A stretch of 64,000 nt of DNA, taken from Clostridium sp. SM-530-WT-3G (GTDB taxonomy: Bacteria > Bacillota > Clostridia > Clostridiales > Clostridiaceae). The notes under the pieces were generated by a model. It worked only from the letters and a program-made list of their open reading frames with translations, was not told the origin of the DNA and searched no databases. Numbering within the stretch: the first letter of the stretch is position 1; each line of letters begins with the position of its first letter. A program made the position numbers and the translations under genes. The stretch spans positions 1 to 64,000 of the forward strand of contig NZ_JABAGC010000001.1 of the NCBI RefSeq assembly GCF_012843905.1. Reading direction: 5' to 3'. Shown in pieces: positions 1-8,472 of the stretch.

Positions 1-53
1 CCCTTATTAAAATTACTATACTAAAATTCTAGCAAGGGGAGCCTGCTTCCGCT

Positions 54-413
54 AGGCGTAAAATCTTTTACGCTTACAGACATTCTGATATTTTTGGAAA
101 TGTATTATCTCAATCAGGCTCATATTGGTATAAGCGAGATGATTATAAATGTTCCGAAGAGGAAAAGGATAAACTTTGGATGACTAGTGAATTTGAAAAA
201 GCAAATCACCTTCCTTTGAAGTTCTATATAAATATTGGTAAGGTAGAGCCTAAAGTATCAATGATAGATACTAATATACAATTTAAAAATGATTTGATTA
301 ATATGGGTTATGATGTGAAATTTGAATTATTTAAGAGCGGACATGATTATTGGTATTGGGGAGAAACAATTGCTAATGGATTAATTTTTCTTTTAGGAAA
401 GAATAATTGTTAA
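54..413 (+). pseudogene. C-terminal fragment of an esterase (enterochelin esterase-like alpha/beta hydrolase)
   Basis: In frame from about position 60 the translation reads IFYAYRHSDIFGNVLSQSGS and later a conserved GHDYWYWGE, which is the segment after the nucleophile elbow and around the catalytic His of the PF00756 esterase family. The normal GxSxGG nucleophile motif is missing and a TAG lies in frame at 30-32, so only the last third of the domain survives. The first ATG in frame is at 180, but the homology clearly starts before it. I read this as a remnant whose 5' part was lost at a junction near position 55-60. It is not expected to be active. Confidence 0.6.
56..73. repeat. Palindrome at esterase junction
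   Basis: Eight-base arms GCGTAAAA and TTTTACGC flank two bases. The palindrome lies exactly where esterase homology begins, next to a second short dyad (AGCCT...AGGC, about 40-57). It may mark a recombination or insertion scar. Confidence 0.5.
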
Positions 414-455
414 TATGGAAAGCTTAATATAGTAAATAGTGTTAAGTAGAAAATT

Positions 456-503
456 AAAAGGACAAAGATACTTTGATAAAAAGTTTATCTTTGCCCTTTT
501 TAT
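456..503. terminator. Bidirectional hairpin terminator
   Basis: The arms at 456-470 and 486-500 (AAAAGG-CAAAGATA type) pair with one or two mismatches and are flanked by A and T runs. It sits between the convergent esterase remnant and the padR-family gene, so it can serve both strands. Confidence 0.75.
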
Positions 504-529
504 GTACTAGTTTATTATGACATTAAATA

Positions 530-1090
530 TTATGATTTTTTATAGTATATATTATTGCCTTCAGAATATTTAATACAATTGTTTAACCACTCAATAGTTG
601 CTTTTTCTCTTATAATTGCCCCATCTAAAACTATAAAATCACCAAAATCAGGACTGTTAACATTAGGGACTGTTTCATACTTTTCTTGTTTAGAGTATAG
701 AAATTCAAGTCTTTGATTATGTTGATCTAACTGATGTTCTAATAACTCTAATCTAGTTTCTAAATTTAAGTTGTTTGAAAAATACATTCTTAATCTAAAA
801 ATATTTTTTGGAGTAGGTTCCATTGGCTCATCTTTACTTAACCATTTGATAAAACACTCTCTACCTTTGTCTGTGATAGAATAAACCTTTTTTTCAAGAA
901 CATCTCCTGTTATTTCAATATTGAAAATTATTAATTCTTCATCAACTAGCTTTTTTAATTCAGGATAAATTTGACTATGTTTTGCACTCCAGAATTCTGC
1001 AAGTTGATAATTGAATTTTTTACCTAAATCATATCCAGTCATAGGTTCAATATTTAATAATCCTAAAATGGCATACTTAAGTGTTCTCAT
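530..1090 (-). CDS. PadR family transcriptional regulator
   Basis: A 186-residue protein. The N-terminal PadR winged helix (about residues 1-85, with the typical start LKYAILGLLNIEPMTGYDLG and the AEFWSAKHSQIYPELKKL recognition region) is followed by a Vir_act_alpha_C-type helical dimerisation region (about 95-180). PadR proteins are usually repressors of nearby transporters or stress genes. It has no operon partner on its own strand; the MATE efflux gene 2 kb away is a possible but unproven target. The ATG at 1090 is preceded by an AGAGGTG ribosome site. A convergent terminator follows the gene. Confidence 0.92.
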   Translation of the reverse strand: MRTLKYAILGLLNIEPMTGYDLGKKFNYQLAEFWSAKHSQIYPELKKLVDEELIIFNIEITGDVLEKKVYSITDKGRECFIKWLSKDEPMEPTPKNIFRLRMYFSNNLNLETRLELLEHQLDQHNQRLEFLYSKQEKYETVPNVNSPDFGDFIVLDGAIIREKATIEWLNNCIKYSEGNNIYYKKS

Positions 1091-1336
1091 GAATACACCT
1101 CTTTCTTTATTTATATTATAACAAGATAAAAAATTATTACAATAATATTAAAACGTAAAGTTTTAGTTAATAATATTTTTGTTCAGTTATATTATTAAAA
1201 GTATTTTGAGGATATTTATATAATAAATAAAATATGTGCTGTATAAAAATGGAATGTATTATGATACAATGAATTTATAAATATCTACATAATCATAAAA
1301 TCAAAAGTGGTAATGAGTAAGTGGAGGAGAATTAAG

Positions 1337-2446
1337 GTGAATAAAAGAATACTTTTTAATGATGGTTGGGTATTTGCCAAAAGCAGTCTAGATGTAATTG
1401 ATTGTAGTAATCTAAAATTTGAGCGTATAGACATACCACATGATTGGCTTATTTATAATGTTTCGAATTTATATGAAAATAGTATTGGTTGGTATAAGAA
1501 AAAATTTATATTAAATGATAAAGCTAAAGATAAGAGAATATTATTGTGGTTTGATGGAGTATATATGAATTCATCTTTATATGTAAATAATGAATATATA
1601 GGGGAATGGAAGTATGGATATTCTTCATTTGAACATGACATTACTAAAGCATTAAGAGTAGGGAAAATGAAATAATTCTAAAGGTAATCCATGAAAGCCC
1701 AAATAGCAGATGGTATTCTGGAGCTGGGATATATAGAAATGTATATTTAAAAATAAGAGAAAAAAATTATATTGATACTAATGGAATTTATGTTGTAACA
1801 AAGAAATATAAAGATAGCTTTTATGTAAATGTTAACACGAGGTTAAATATGATAAATAATGGTGTTCTTAAACATAAAGTTATTAAAAATGATGAAGTTA
1901 TAGCAAGAGTCTCACAAATTATTACAACAGAAAAACCTATCCTTGCATATGATGATGAGCAATGTTCAGCTTTAGGAAATAGTTCAACAAGCTGGGGGGC
2001 AGATTGTTGACGTTAGAATATGTTTAAATGCACCTTTAGTTGAATTGTTTATAAATGATAGATGTGTTGGGGTTAATCGCATCAATCATAAACATGGAGA
2101 AATTCTAGTACCATGTTTTAAAGTACCTTATGAAGAAGGAAAAATTAAGGCAGTTGCATATGATGAAAAAGGAAATATATTATGTGAAGATATTAAAAAA
2201 TCATTTAAGGATGCATGTAAGATATGTTTAAAATCAGATAAAAATATAATTATAGCAGATAGTATAAATATACTTTTTGAAGATAAGAATGGAAATCGTA
2301 TTAAACAGCTTATTGAATTTACACATAATGAAAATTATGAAGAGAAAATATTTAGATTAAAAAGAATAAAAGGAATTCAAAAATTAACCTTTGTATTTCT
2401 TCCAGGATGTAATTTTGATTTTGGATATTTTAGATTTATAAAATAA
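1337..2446 (+). pseudogene. Degenerate GH2 beta-galactosidase-like gene
   Basis: The GTG at 1337 follows a GGAGGAG ribosome site and opens a glycoside hydrolase family 2 sugar-binding domain (IPHDWLIY; SLYVNNEYIGEWKYGYSSFEHDIT). The frame breaks near 1665, where one base is missing, and continues as ENEIILKVIHESPNSRWYSGAGIYRNVYL. It breaks again in a G run near 1996-2001 and resumes as GQIVDVRICLNAPLVELFIND, which belongs to the C-terminal DUF4982-like region. The end, FDFGYFRFIK, resembles a carbohydrate-binding module. The whole TIM barrel and its catalytic glutamates are absent, so the gene is dead: two frameshifts plus an internal deletion of roughly 1 kb or more. Confidence 0.85.
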
Positions 2447-2486
2447 TATTAAATTAAAACTAGGATAAAAGTTAGGAGGAAGAATT

Positions 2487-2936
2487 TTGAATAATAAGGA
2501 AGGGGTTAAAAAAATAAAAGAGCCTAAAATAGGTTTAGAAGAAATAACTACAATAAATGTAAAAATAGAAGACCCTATACAATCATTTGACTGCAACAAT
2601 GGTATGAGTAAAGCTATGATAGGTTTTTCAGGTACATTAACTGGACCATATTTAAACGGAAAGATTTTACCAGGAGGTATTGATTGTCAGACAATTGATT
2701 CAGATAGAGTAAATAGATTATCTGCACGATACATGGTTGAACTTGATAATGGTGATAGAGTATTTATTGAAAACAATGGAGTAAGTTATAATAAAGATAA
2801 TAAGAATTATTTTATGTGTACTCCTAAGTTTATGACTAATTCTGAAAAATATTCTTGGCTTAATACAGATATATTTGTGGCTTATGCTGAAGGTGTGCCT
2901 AGTGGAGTAGAAATTACAGTTTATAGATGTATATAG
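2487..2936 (+). CDS. DUF3237 family protein
   Basis: A 149-residue cytosolic protein. The core GGIDCQTIDSDRVNRLSARYMVELDNGDRVFIENNGV is the signature of DUF3237, a small beta-barrel family of unknown function sometimes found near catabolic enzymes. It starts at TTG 2487, set by the AGGAGGA site six bases upstream; no ATG is placed as well. It lies 40 bases after the GH2 remnant and may once have been co-transcribed with it. Its length is normal for the family, so it looks intact. Confidence 0.82.
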   Translation: MNNKEGVKKIKEPKIGLEEITTINVKIEDPIQSFDCNNGMSKAMIGFSGTLTGPYLNGKILPGGIDCQTIDSDRVNRLSARYMVELDNGDRVFIENNGVSYNKDNKNYFMCTPKFMTNSEKYSWLNTDIFVAYAEGVPSGVEITVYRCI

Positions 2937-2987
2937 AGTGAGGAAATAAATAATTGATAATAAATATAAATAATGATTTTAAAGTAC

Positions 2988-3018
2988 TTGACAACCCTAT
3001 TATAGTATACCTTATTAT
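2988..3018 (+). promoter_or_regulatory. Probable sigma-A promoter of the MATE gene
   Basis: A perfect TTGACA at 2988-2993 is followed by TATTAT at 3013-3018. The 19-base spacing is longer than ideal. The interval contains a TATTATAGTATAC partial dyad that could be an operator. Confidence 0.5.
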
Positions 3019-3059
3019 ATATAAGTCACAAAAAAATTCAACAAAATAGTGAGGTTATT

Positions 3060-4403
3060 ATGAATAAGTTAAATGAGAAGGTAACATTGTTGTCATTATT
3101 CAAGAGCACTTTGCCAACTGCTACAATGATGGTATTTTTTGCAGTGTATTCAATTGTAGATGGTATGTTTGTATCTAGATTTGTAGGTTCAAATGCATTA
3201 TCAGCAGTGAATATAGTATATCCATTAATAAGTCTGCTTATTGGAATAAGCGTTATGTTTGCAACAGGTGGAAATGCTATAGTATCAAGATTAATGGGAG
3301 AAAAGAAGGAGCAGAAGGCCAGAGAAATTTTTTCTTTAATATTTATAGTTACAATAATTACTGGAATTATAATTGGAGTAATATCTATAATTTTTATTAA
3401 ACCTATAATAATGTTATTGGGATCAACAGATAGTATTTATGATTATTGTAAAGATTATTTGATGATATTTTTAATATATGCTCCATTTATGATGGTTAAG
3501 CTGTTCTTTGATTATTTTTATGTAACAGTAGGGAAAGCAGGATTTGGATTAGCTATTTCTGTTTTTGGAGGCATACTGAACATTATTTTAGATTATGTAT
3601 TTATAGTAATATTTGATATGGGTGTAGCTGGAGCAGGATATGGAACTATAATTGGTTATGCAATTCCAGCACTTATTGGATTAGTATTCTTTATGAATAA
3701 AAAAAGAACATTATATATTACAAAGCCAATTATGAATATTAAAGCTTTAATAGATTCATGTATAAATGGTTCATCAGAAATGGTTACTCAGCTTGCTACA
3801 GCTGTTACTACATACTTATATAATATAGCAATGTTAAAATATTTAGGTGAAGATGGAGTTGCAGCTATTACAGTAATTCTTTATATTCAATTCTTATTAA
3901 GCGCTGCATATATTGGATTTACTTCAGGAGCAGCACCAAGAATAGGTTATAATTATGGAGCAGAAAATAAAGAACAAATACAAAAGCTTATAAAATATAG
4001 TTTTATAATAATAGGAACTTTTTCTATTATTTCGTTTATAATTGCCTTTATGGTTAAAGTTCCACTTACAGCTTTATTCTGTGGAAAAGGTACTACAGTT
4101 TATAATATGACTATACATGGTTTTGATTTGTTTTCTGTAAGCTTTTTATTATGTGGGTTTAATATATTCACATGTGGTATGTTTACGGCATTTTCTAACG
4201 GAAGAGTATCGGGATTATTATCACTATTTAGAACATTTATATTCTTTATTATAGGAATAATAATACTCCCATACTTCTTAGAAGTTGATGGAGTATGGCT
4301 TGTAGCTGTATTTGCAGAATTATTTTCATTAATTTTATCGGTTGCTGCATTGATTAAATATAAAGATGAGTATGGGTATTCTACTAAATTAAAAATGGCA
4401 TAA
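3060..4403 (+). CDS. MATE family efflux transporter
   Basis: A 447-residue membrane protein with about 12 hydrophobic segments arranged as two MatE halves (roughly 10-170 and 230-390). Family hallmarks include VDGMFVSRFVGSNALSAVNIVYP near the N-terminus and GFTSGAAPRIGYNYGA in the second half. MATE proteins export cationic drugs or metabolites in exchange for Na+ or H+; the substrate cannot be read from sequence. GTGAGG precedes the ATG, a promoter-like TTGACA lies upstream and a strong terminator follows, so it is a single-gene unit. The divergent PadR gene 2 kb upstream is a conceivable regulator. Confidence 0.93.
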   Translation: MNKLNEKVTLLSLFKSTLPTATMMVFFAVYSIVDGMFVSRFVGSNALSAVNIVYPLISLLIGISVMFATGGNAIVSRLMGEKKEQKAREIFSLIFIVTIITGIIIGVISIIFIKPIIMLLGSTDSIYDYCKDYLMIFLIYAPFMMVKLFFDYFYVTVGKAGFGLAISVFGGILNIILDYVFIVIFDMGVAGAGYGTIIGYAIPALIGLVFFMNKKRTLYITKPIMNIKALIDSCINGSSEMVTQLATAVTTYLYNIAMLKYLGEDGVAAITVILYIQFLLSAAYIGFTSGAAPRIGYNYGAENKEQIQKLIKYSFIIIGTFSIISFIIAFMVKVPLTALFCGKGTTVYNMTIHGFDLFSVSFLLCGFNIFTCGMFTAFSNGRVSGLLSLFRTFIFFIIGIIILPYFLEVDGVWLVAVFAELFSLILSVAALIKYKDEYGYSTKLKMA

Positions 4404-4411
4404 ACAATATA

Positions 4412-4458
4412 AATAGTCTGTTACATGAATTAAAGTAAAATGTAACAGACTATTTTTT
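4412..4458 (+). terminator. Intrinsic terminator after MATE gene
   Basis: AATAGTCTGTTACA pairs perfectly with TGTAACAGACTATT (14 bp) across a 15-base loop, followed by a T tract. Confidence 0.9.
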
Positions 4459-4582
4459 GCTATGGTAACAGGTGTTACATCTTTATAATTTAATTGATAT
4501 TATAATAAATTCATAAAAAGTTAATAAGAATAAAAATCGTGTGAATTTAAATATATATTTATGAACAAAGGAGAAATTAATA

Positions 4583-5134
4583 ATGAATGCAATTGAAATA
4601 ATGAATGAAGAACATAAGAACATAAAACGTATGCTTAAAGTAGTTAGAGCATGTTGTAAAGATATTTTAGATGGTAAGGAAATAAATTTTGATGATTTAA
4701 ATGAGATAGTAGATTTTATTACAAATTATGCAGATAAACATCATCACAATAAAGAAGAAGTACATCTTTTCTCTAAAATGTTAGAAAATCTCGGACCTGT
4801 AGGTGAAAAGATAGTTAAACATGGTATGCTTGTTGAACATGATTGGGGAAGATTATATATTCAAGATTTAAAGATAGCTTTAGAAAAGGTGAAAGAAGGA
4901 GATAATGACGCTAAACTTGATGTTATAGCCAATGCCATTTCTTACTGCAATTTATTAGAAAGACATATAGATAAGGAAGATAAGGTTATTTACAAGTTTG
5001 CTCAAAGGGAATTAAGCAAAGATGTTTTTGATGTTATAGAGCATGAATGTAAATCATATGAAGAAAAGAATAAAGATCAAAAGGTTAAGTATTTAGCAAT
5101 GCTTGATAGATTAGAAAAGAAGTATTTAGCTTAA
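4583..5134 (+). CDS. Hemerythrin domain-containing protein
   Basis: A 183-residue four-helix protein with HHE/hemerythrin iron ligands: H11 in NEEHKN, the DKHHHNKEEVHLF cluster, VEHDWGR, ERHIDKEDKVIY and EHE near the C-terminus. Hemerythrin-like proteins in anaerobes bind O2 or handle oxidative and nitrosative stress through a di-iron site. It matches the stand-alone clostridial hemerythrin proteins in length. It is monocistronic: AAAGGAG ribosome site, then its own terminator. Confidence 0.93.
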   Translation: MNAIEIMNEEHKNIKRMLKVVRACCKDILDGKEINFDDLNEIVDFITNYADKHHHNKEEVHLFSKMLENLGPVGEKIVKHGMLVEHDWGRLYIQDLKIALEKVKEGDNDAKLDVIANAISYCNLLERHIDKEDKVIYKFAQRELSKDVFDVIEHECKSYEEKNKDQKVKYLAMLDRLEKKYLA

Positions 5135-5150
5135 ATTTAAAAATAATAGA

Positions 5151-5215
5151 ATAGGATTATCTTGTAACAAGAAAACAAAATGGTTATCTATGTTATAAGA
5201 TAATCTATTTTTTTG
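5151..5215 (+). terminator. Intrinsic terminator after hemerythrin gene
   Basis: The arms at 5151-5169 and 5191-5208 (about 15 pairs; GATTATCTT...AAGATAATC) are followed by TTTTTTT. Confidence 0.85.
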
Positions 5216-5352
5216 CCTTAAATAAATATTGTATAAAAAATAAATAACTAATTTTTATATATAAAGAGGATTTTATAGATATTTTAAATATAATGAATAG
5301 CACTTATAATGTATAATATACAATAATTATTTGAGAATTGGAGATACGTAAA

Positions 5353-5910
5353 ATGGTAAAAAATTTTATAGGACATTTAAGGACAATTAATAATCATAAG
5401 AAACTCGTTATGTTTACATGTTTTAAAGTTGGAATGTATAAACAAGGATTGTTGCATGATTTGTCTAAGTATATGCCAGTAGAATTTGGAGCAGGAATAA
5501 AATATTATAAAGGATATATGAGTCCTAATAATGCTCAAAAGAAAGCTGAAGGATTATCTACTGCATGGCTTCATCATAAGGGAAGAAATAAGCATCACTT
5601 TGAATACTGGATAGATTATGGTTCAGATCCAACACAAGGACTTCAAGGAATGAAAATGCCAGTAAGATATGTTGTTGAAATGTTTATAGATAGAATGAGT
5701 GCCTCGAAAAATTATTTGAAAGATAAATATACTGATAAAAGTGCATTGGAATATTATGATGCAAGAAAAGAATATTATGTAATGTATCCTGAGTCACGAA
5801 AGCTTCTTGAGTTTTTATTAGAAATGCTTGCACAAGATGGTGAAGAGAAAACATTAAAATTTATAAAAGAAAATATAGTTAAAAAAGGATTTAATTTTGA
5901 AGTAAAATAG
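5353..5910 (+). CDS. DUF5662 family protein
   Basis: About 185 residues. The sequence GHLRTINNHKKLVMFTCFKVGMYKQGLLHDLSKYMPVEF, then WLHHKGRNKHHFEYWIDY, matches DUF5662, a conserved His-rich soluble family of unknown function often wrongly called catalase. The paired His/Asp motifs (LLHDLSKY; HHKGRNKHHFE) look like an HD-type metal site, which is inference. The ATG at 5353 is chosen over an upstream TTG at 5338 because the GGAG site at 5340-5343 is spaced correctly for 5353. Confidence 0.85.
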   Translation: MVKNFIGHLRTINNHKKLVMFTCFKVGMYKQGLLHDLSKYMPVEFGAGIKYYKGYMSPNNAQKKAEGLSTAWLHHKGRNKHHFEYWIDYGSDPTQGLQGMKMPVRYVVEMFIDRMSASKNYLKDKYTDKSALEYYDARKEYYVMYPESRKLLEFLLEMLAQDGEEKTLKFIKENIVKKGFNFEVK

Positions 5911-5913
5911 TAA

Positions 5914-6234
5914 GGGATATTTGGACTAAAAAAGTACAGTTATATATTTGAAAATTACATGGTGAATTTTATATATAATAACTTATTCCCATTTTTAGAA
6001 AGTGATTATATGTTTGATGGATATATTATGCTCTTACTTAGATATTCAATTATTAGATTTTATTTGGCAGGAATAAATTCAGGTGCTAAATTAAAATCTT
6101 CAGAAGAAATAATTAAATTTATTCAAGTATTTGCAAAAACTTTAGAGCATAATAGTAATTATAGAATGGATATGTTAGCATATATCAAAGAAAACGGCTT
6201 TGATAATATGGAATTTGCCAAAACATTAATATAA
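5914..6234 (+). pseudogene. C-terminal remnant of FliB-like lysine-N-methylase
   Basis: In frame after the TAA at 5911, the translation GLKKYSYIFENYMVNFIYNNLFPFLES...LLLRYSIIRFYLAG...FIQVFAKTLEHN resembles the last ~105 residues of flagellin lysine-N-methylase (FliB) family proteins. The Cys-rich N-terminal two thirds are missing and no ribosome site precedes the internal ATG at 5959. I treat it as a truncated relic, immediately abutting the DUF5662 gene. Family assignment is from memory of the C-terminal pattern. Confidence 0.6.
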
Positions 6235-6364
6235 GAAAAGTTTACATAAAGAAGTATTATACTAGTATAATGAAATTTAGTAATATAAAATGTTTATTTA
6301 TTGGATAATTTATGGTAACATTTTATATAATACTAAAGAATGATATTATGGAGGTGCTGTTTAT

Positions 6365-6748
6365 ATGGCAGTTAGAATGTTACATACATGTATTAGAGTA
6401 ATGGATTTAGAAAAATCATTAAAATTTTATAAAGAAGCGTTAGGATTAGTTGAAACAAGTAGAAAGGATTTTCCAGAAAATAAGTTTACTTTAGTTTATT
6501 TAAGTCCTGAAATGGGTGGCTATGAAATAGAACTTACTTACAATTATGATCCTGAAAAACCATATGAATTAGGAAATGGATTCAGTCATATTGCTGTTGG
6601 AGCAGATGATATTGTTGCATTAAGAGAAAAACATAAGGAAATGGGCTACGAAGTTACAGACCTTAAAGGACTTCCAGGTGAACCACCAAGATATTACTTT
6701 GTAACAGATCCAGATGGATATAAAGTTGAAGTAATAGTTAATGATTAA
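6365..6748 (+). CDS. gloA: Lactoylglutathione lyase / glyoxalase I family (VOC) protein
   Basis: A 127-residue VOC-fold protein with paired beta-alpha-beta-beta-beta modules. RMLHTCIRVMDLEKSLKFYKEALGL carries the first metal His; YEIELTYN, FSHIAVGADDI and DPDGYKVEVI carry the remaining Glu/His/Glu ligands. Glyoxalase I isomerises the hemithioacetal of methylglyoxal. In clostridia lacking glutathione the thiol cofactor is uncertain. GGAGGTG precedes the ATG and a terminator follows, so it is monocistronic. Confidence 0.93.
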   Translation: MAVRMLHTCIRVMDLEKSLKFYKEALGLVETSRKDFPENKFTLVYLSPEMGGYEIELTYNYDPEKPYELGNGFSHIAVGADDIVALREKHKEMGYEVTDLKGLPGEPPRYYFVTDPDGYKVEVIVND

Positions 6749-6826
6749 AAAAATATAATATAGAATTATAAAAGTCAATAAGAATATTGGAAATAATATT
6801 TTTATGCGGCTAATATAATTTTGAAT

Positions 6827-6857
6827 AAAAAAGTGTCGGTAAATCGGCACTTTTTTT
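6827..6857 (+). terminator. Intrinsic terminator after glyoxalase gene
   Basis: AAAAGTGTCG pairs with CGGCACTTTT (one G-T pair) around a short loop and ends in seven Ts. Confidence 0.85.
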
Positions 6858-7128
6858 GTTACACAAAAATTAATAATTATTTCTAAATAAGAGTAAAACC
6901 ATAAGATTATAAGTTCAAAGCAATTTGTTAAAATTGATGGATTGTTAGTGTAAATTTCAGTGTGAATAGTAATAAAAGTAACTACAGATTTATCAAAAAA
7001 AACTGAAAGTAAAGTTAAAAGTCTGAAAAAATAAAACAAAGTTATTGAAAAAATGGATTATTTTTGATGAATATAGAAGTGTGGTATTTCACAAAAATTT
7101 CTAAAAACGTATTACTGGAGGAAAAGAA
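6858..7128. other. Intergenic stretch, nothing recognised
   Basis: AT-rich sequence between the glyoxalase terminator and the small reductase remnant. I see no conserved frame, RNA motif or clear promoter. Confidence 0.5.
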
Positions 7129-7284
7129 ATGGCTGTAAGCGCAAAGAGACAAAAAGAATTAAAAGCTTTGGGATTTTTATTACAAAATGATAAGGAACAT
7201 TTTGCAGTAAGAATATTAAGTAGAGCAGGAAATTTTACAGTTGATGAACTGAAAAGTATTATTTATCTTGCTGAATATAGGTAA
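7129..7284 (+). pseudogene. N-terminal remnant of a nitrite/sulfite reductase-like protein
   Basis: A 51-codon frame starting MAVSAKRQKELKALGFLLQ and containing HFAVRILSRAGNFTVDELKSI, with a TGGAGGA ribosome site eight bases upstream. This resembles the first ~50 residues of clostridial ferredoxin-type nitrite/sulfite reductase domain proteins, which normally continue for 200 or more residues with siroheme and Fe-S cysteines. Here the frame ends at TAA 7282 and nothing related follows, so the catalytic part is gone. A short peptide could still be translated. Confidence 0.55.
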
Positions 7285-7503
7285 AATTAATATCTTTTTA
7301 TATTATGGGTAAGAAAAATTAGTCAAATATTAGCTGAATTATAGTATATAGCTCTGTTTTAAATAAATGTTGTTAACTATAAATGATTTTGTTAGGTTGC
7401 TATGAAAAAATAGCTTGACATTTTGTAGAGTAGATAAGCTCTGATATTTGTAGAAGAGCGTTAATCAAAAGAAAATATGTTATTCCAGTTTAAGAATAGC
7501 TAA

Positions 7504-8049
7504 ATAATAAATAGGCAGAGTTCTAACATATATTTTGTTCCAAAGGTTGAAGGAAAAATATTTTGTAATAGAAATGAAGATGGCCAGGTTTCACCAATTA
7601 CATTAGGGTCAGATGGAATTGCAATATCAGAGAATGGGAAAATATTATATTACTGCCCACTTGCAAGCCGTTATTTGTATTCAATAGAAACTGAGCTTTT
7701 AAGAGATGAATCAATTCCAGATTCTAATTTGTGTTCGTATGTCAGATGTTTAGGAGAAAAGGGTGCATCAGATGGAATGATTACAGACTCAAATGGAAAT
7801 ATATATGTAGGAGATTATGAAAATAATAGCATAAGAAAAATATCACCAGAAGGAGAAATGGAGACAATTCTCCATAGTGATTATTTGTTGTGGCCAGATA
7901 CATTTACTATAGGATGCGATAAATATTTGTATGTTATAGTTAATCAGCTCCATAGACAGGCTAGATATCATTATGGACAAGATATGAGAGAAAAGCCTTA
8001 TAGTTTATTTAAGGTGTTTATAGATGAAATGCCAGCACCTACAAAATAA
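7504..8049 (+). pseudogene. C-terminal fragment of major royal jelly protein/NHL-type beta-propeller
   Basis: An open frame after the TAA at 7501 encodes NIYFVPKVEGKIFCNR...GSDGIAISENGKILYYCPLASRYLYSI, then SDGMITDSNGNIYVGDYENNSIRKISPEGEM and WPDTFTIGCDKYLYVIVNQLHR. These are the late blades of the royal jelly/yellow-type propeller, a family that also includes bacterial gluconolactonase-like proteins. There is no start codon or ribosome site at its beginning and the N-terminal half is missing. It ends at a hairpin terminator. Confidence 0.6.
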
Positions 8050-8064
8050 TATACTTATGTTTTG

Positions 8065-8093
8065 CCGTTGCCAATTTTGGTAACGGTATTTTT
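8065..8093 (+). terminator. GTTGCC-type hairpin terminator
   Basis: CCGTTGCC-AATTTT-GGTAACGG forms an 8-bp stem (one G-T) followed by TATTTTTA. It shares its core and loop with the hairpins at 15757 and 17438. Confidence 0.75.
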
Positions 8094-8210
8094 ATGTGTA
8101 AAATTTCAAAATTGAATATTATATAATGTCTTATAAAAAATATTAAAAGAAAATCATCTTTATAGAGTGCAATAGTATTTATTTATTATATTATTTGATT
8201 GAATTTTCCC

Positions 8211-8236
8211 ATATTATGCATTATAATGCATAATAT
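8211..8236. promoter_or_regulatory. 26-bp perfect palindrome upstream of cellulose operon
   Basis: ATATTATGCATTA and its exact reverse complement are joined with no spacer. It lies about 235 bases before the cellulose synthase gene in an otherwise gene-free 380-base stretch (8087-8472), so it could be an operator. No riboswitch consensus, including c-di-GMP types, was recognised in this leader. Confidence 0.5.
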
Positions 8237-8472
8237 ATAAAATAAGTATTTTAAAGTTAATGTTTATTGTGAAATATTGAGAAATAAAGAACATGTGAAA
8301 CATTTTAAAAGTAAATTCTACAAATTATTTTAATGATTTAGTGGTATAAAAATAAAATCTAAGTTTTAAAAATATGGAAAGGGAAAGAGGGGAGATTTTA
8401 TAAGGAGAGGTATACAAAAGAGCAGAATTTAAAAATATTAGTATACAAAATTGAGAAATTTAAGAGTTGGAG

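Noticed and set aside
8237-8472. c-di-GMP riboswitch before the cellulose operon
   Set aside because: The conserved GEMM core was not found; PilZ in the synthase may be the only c-di-GMP input.
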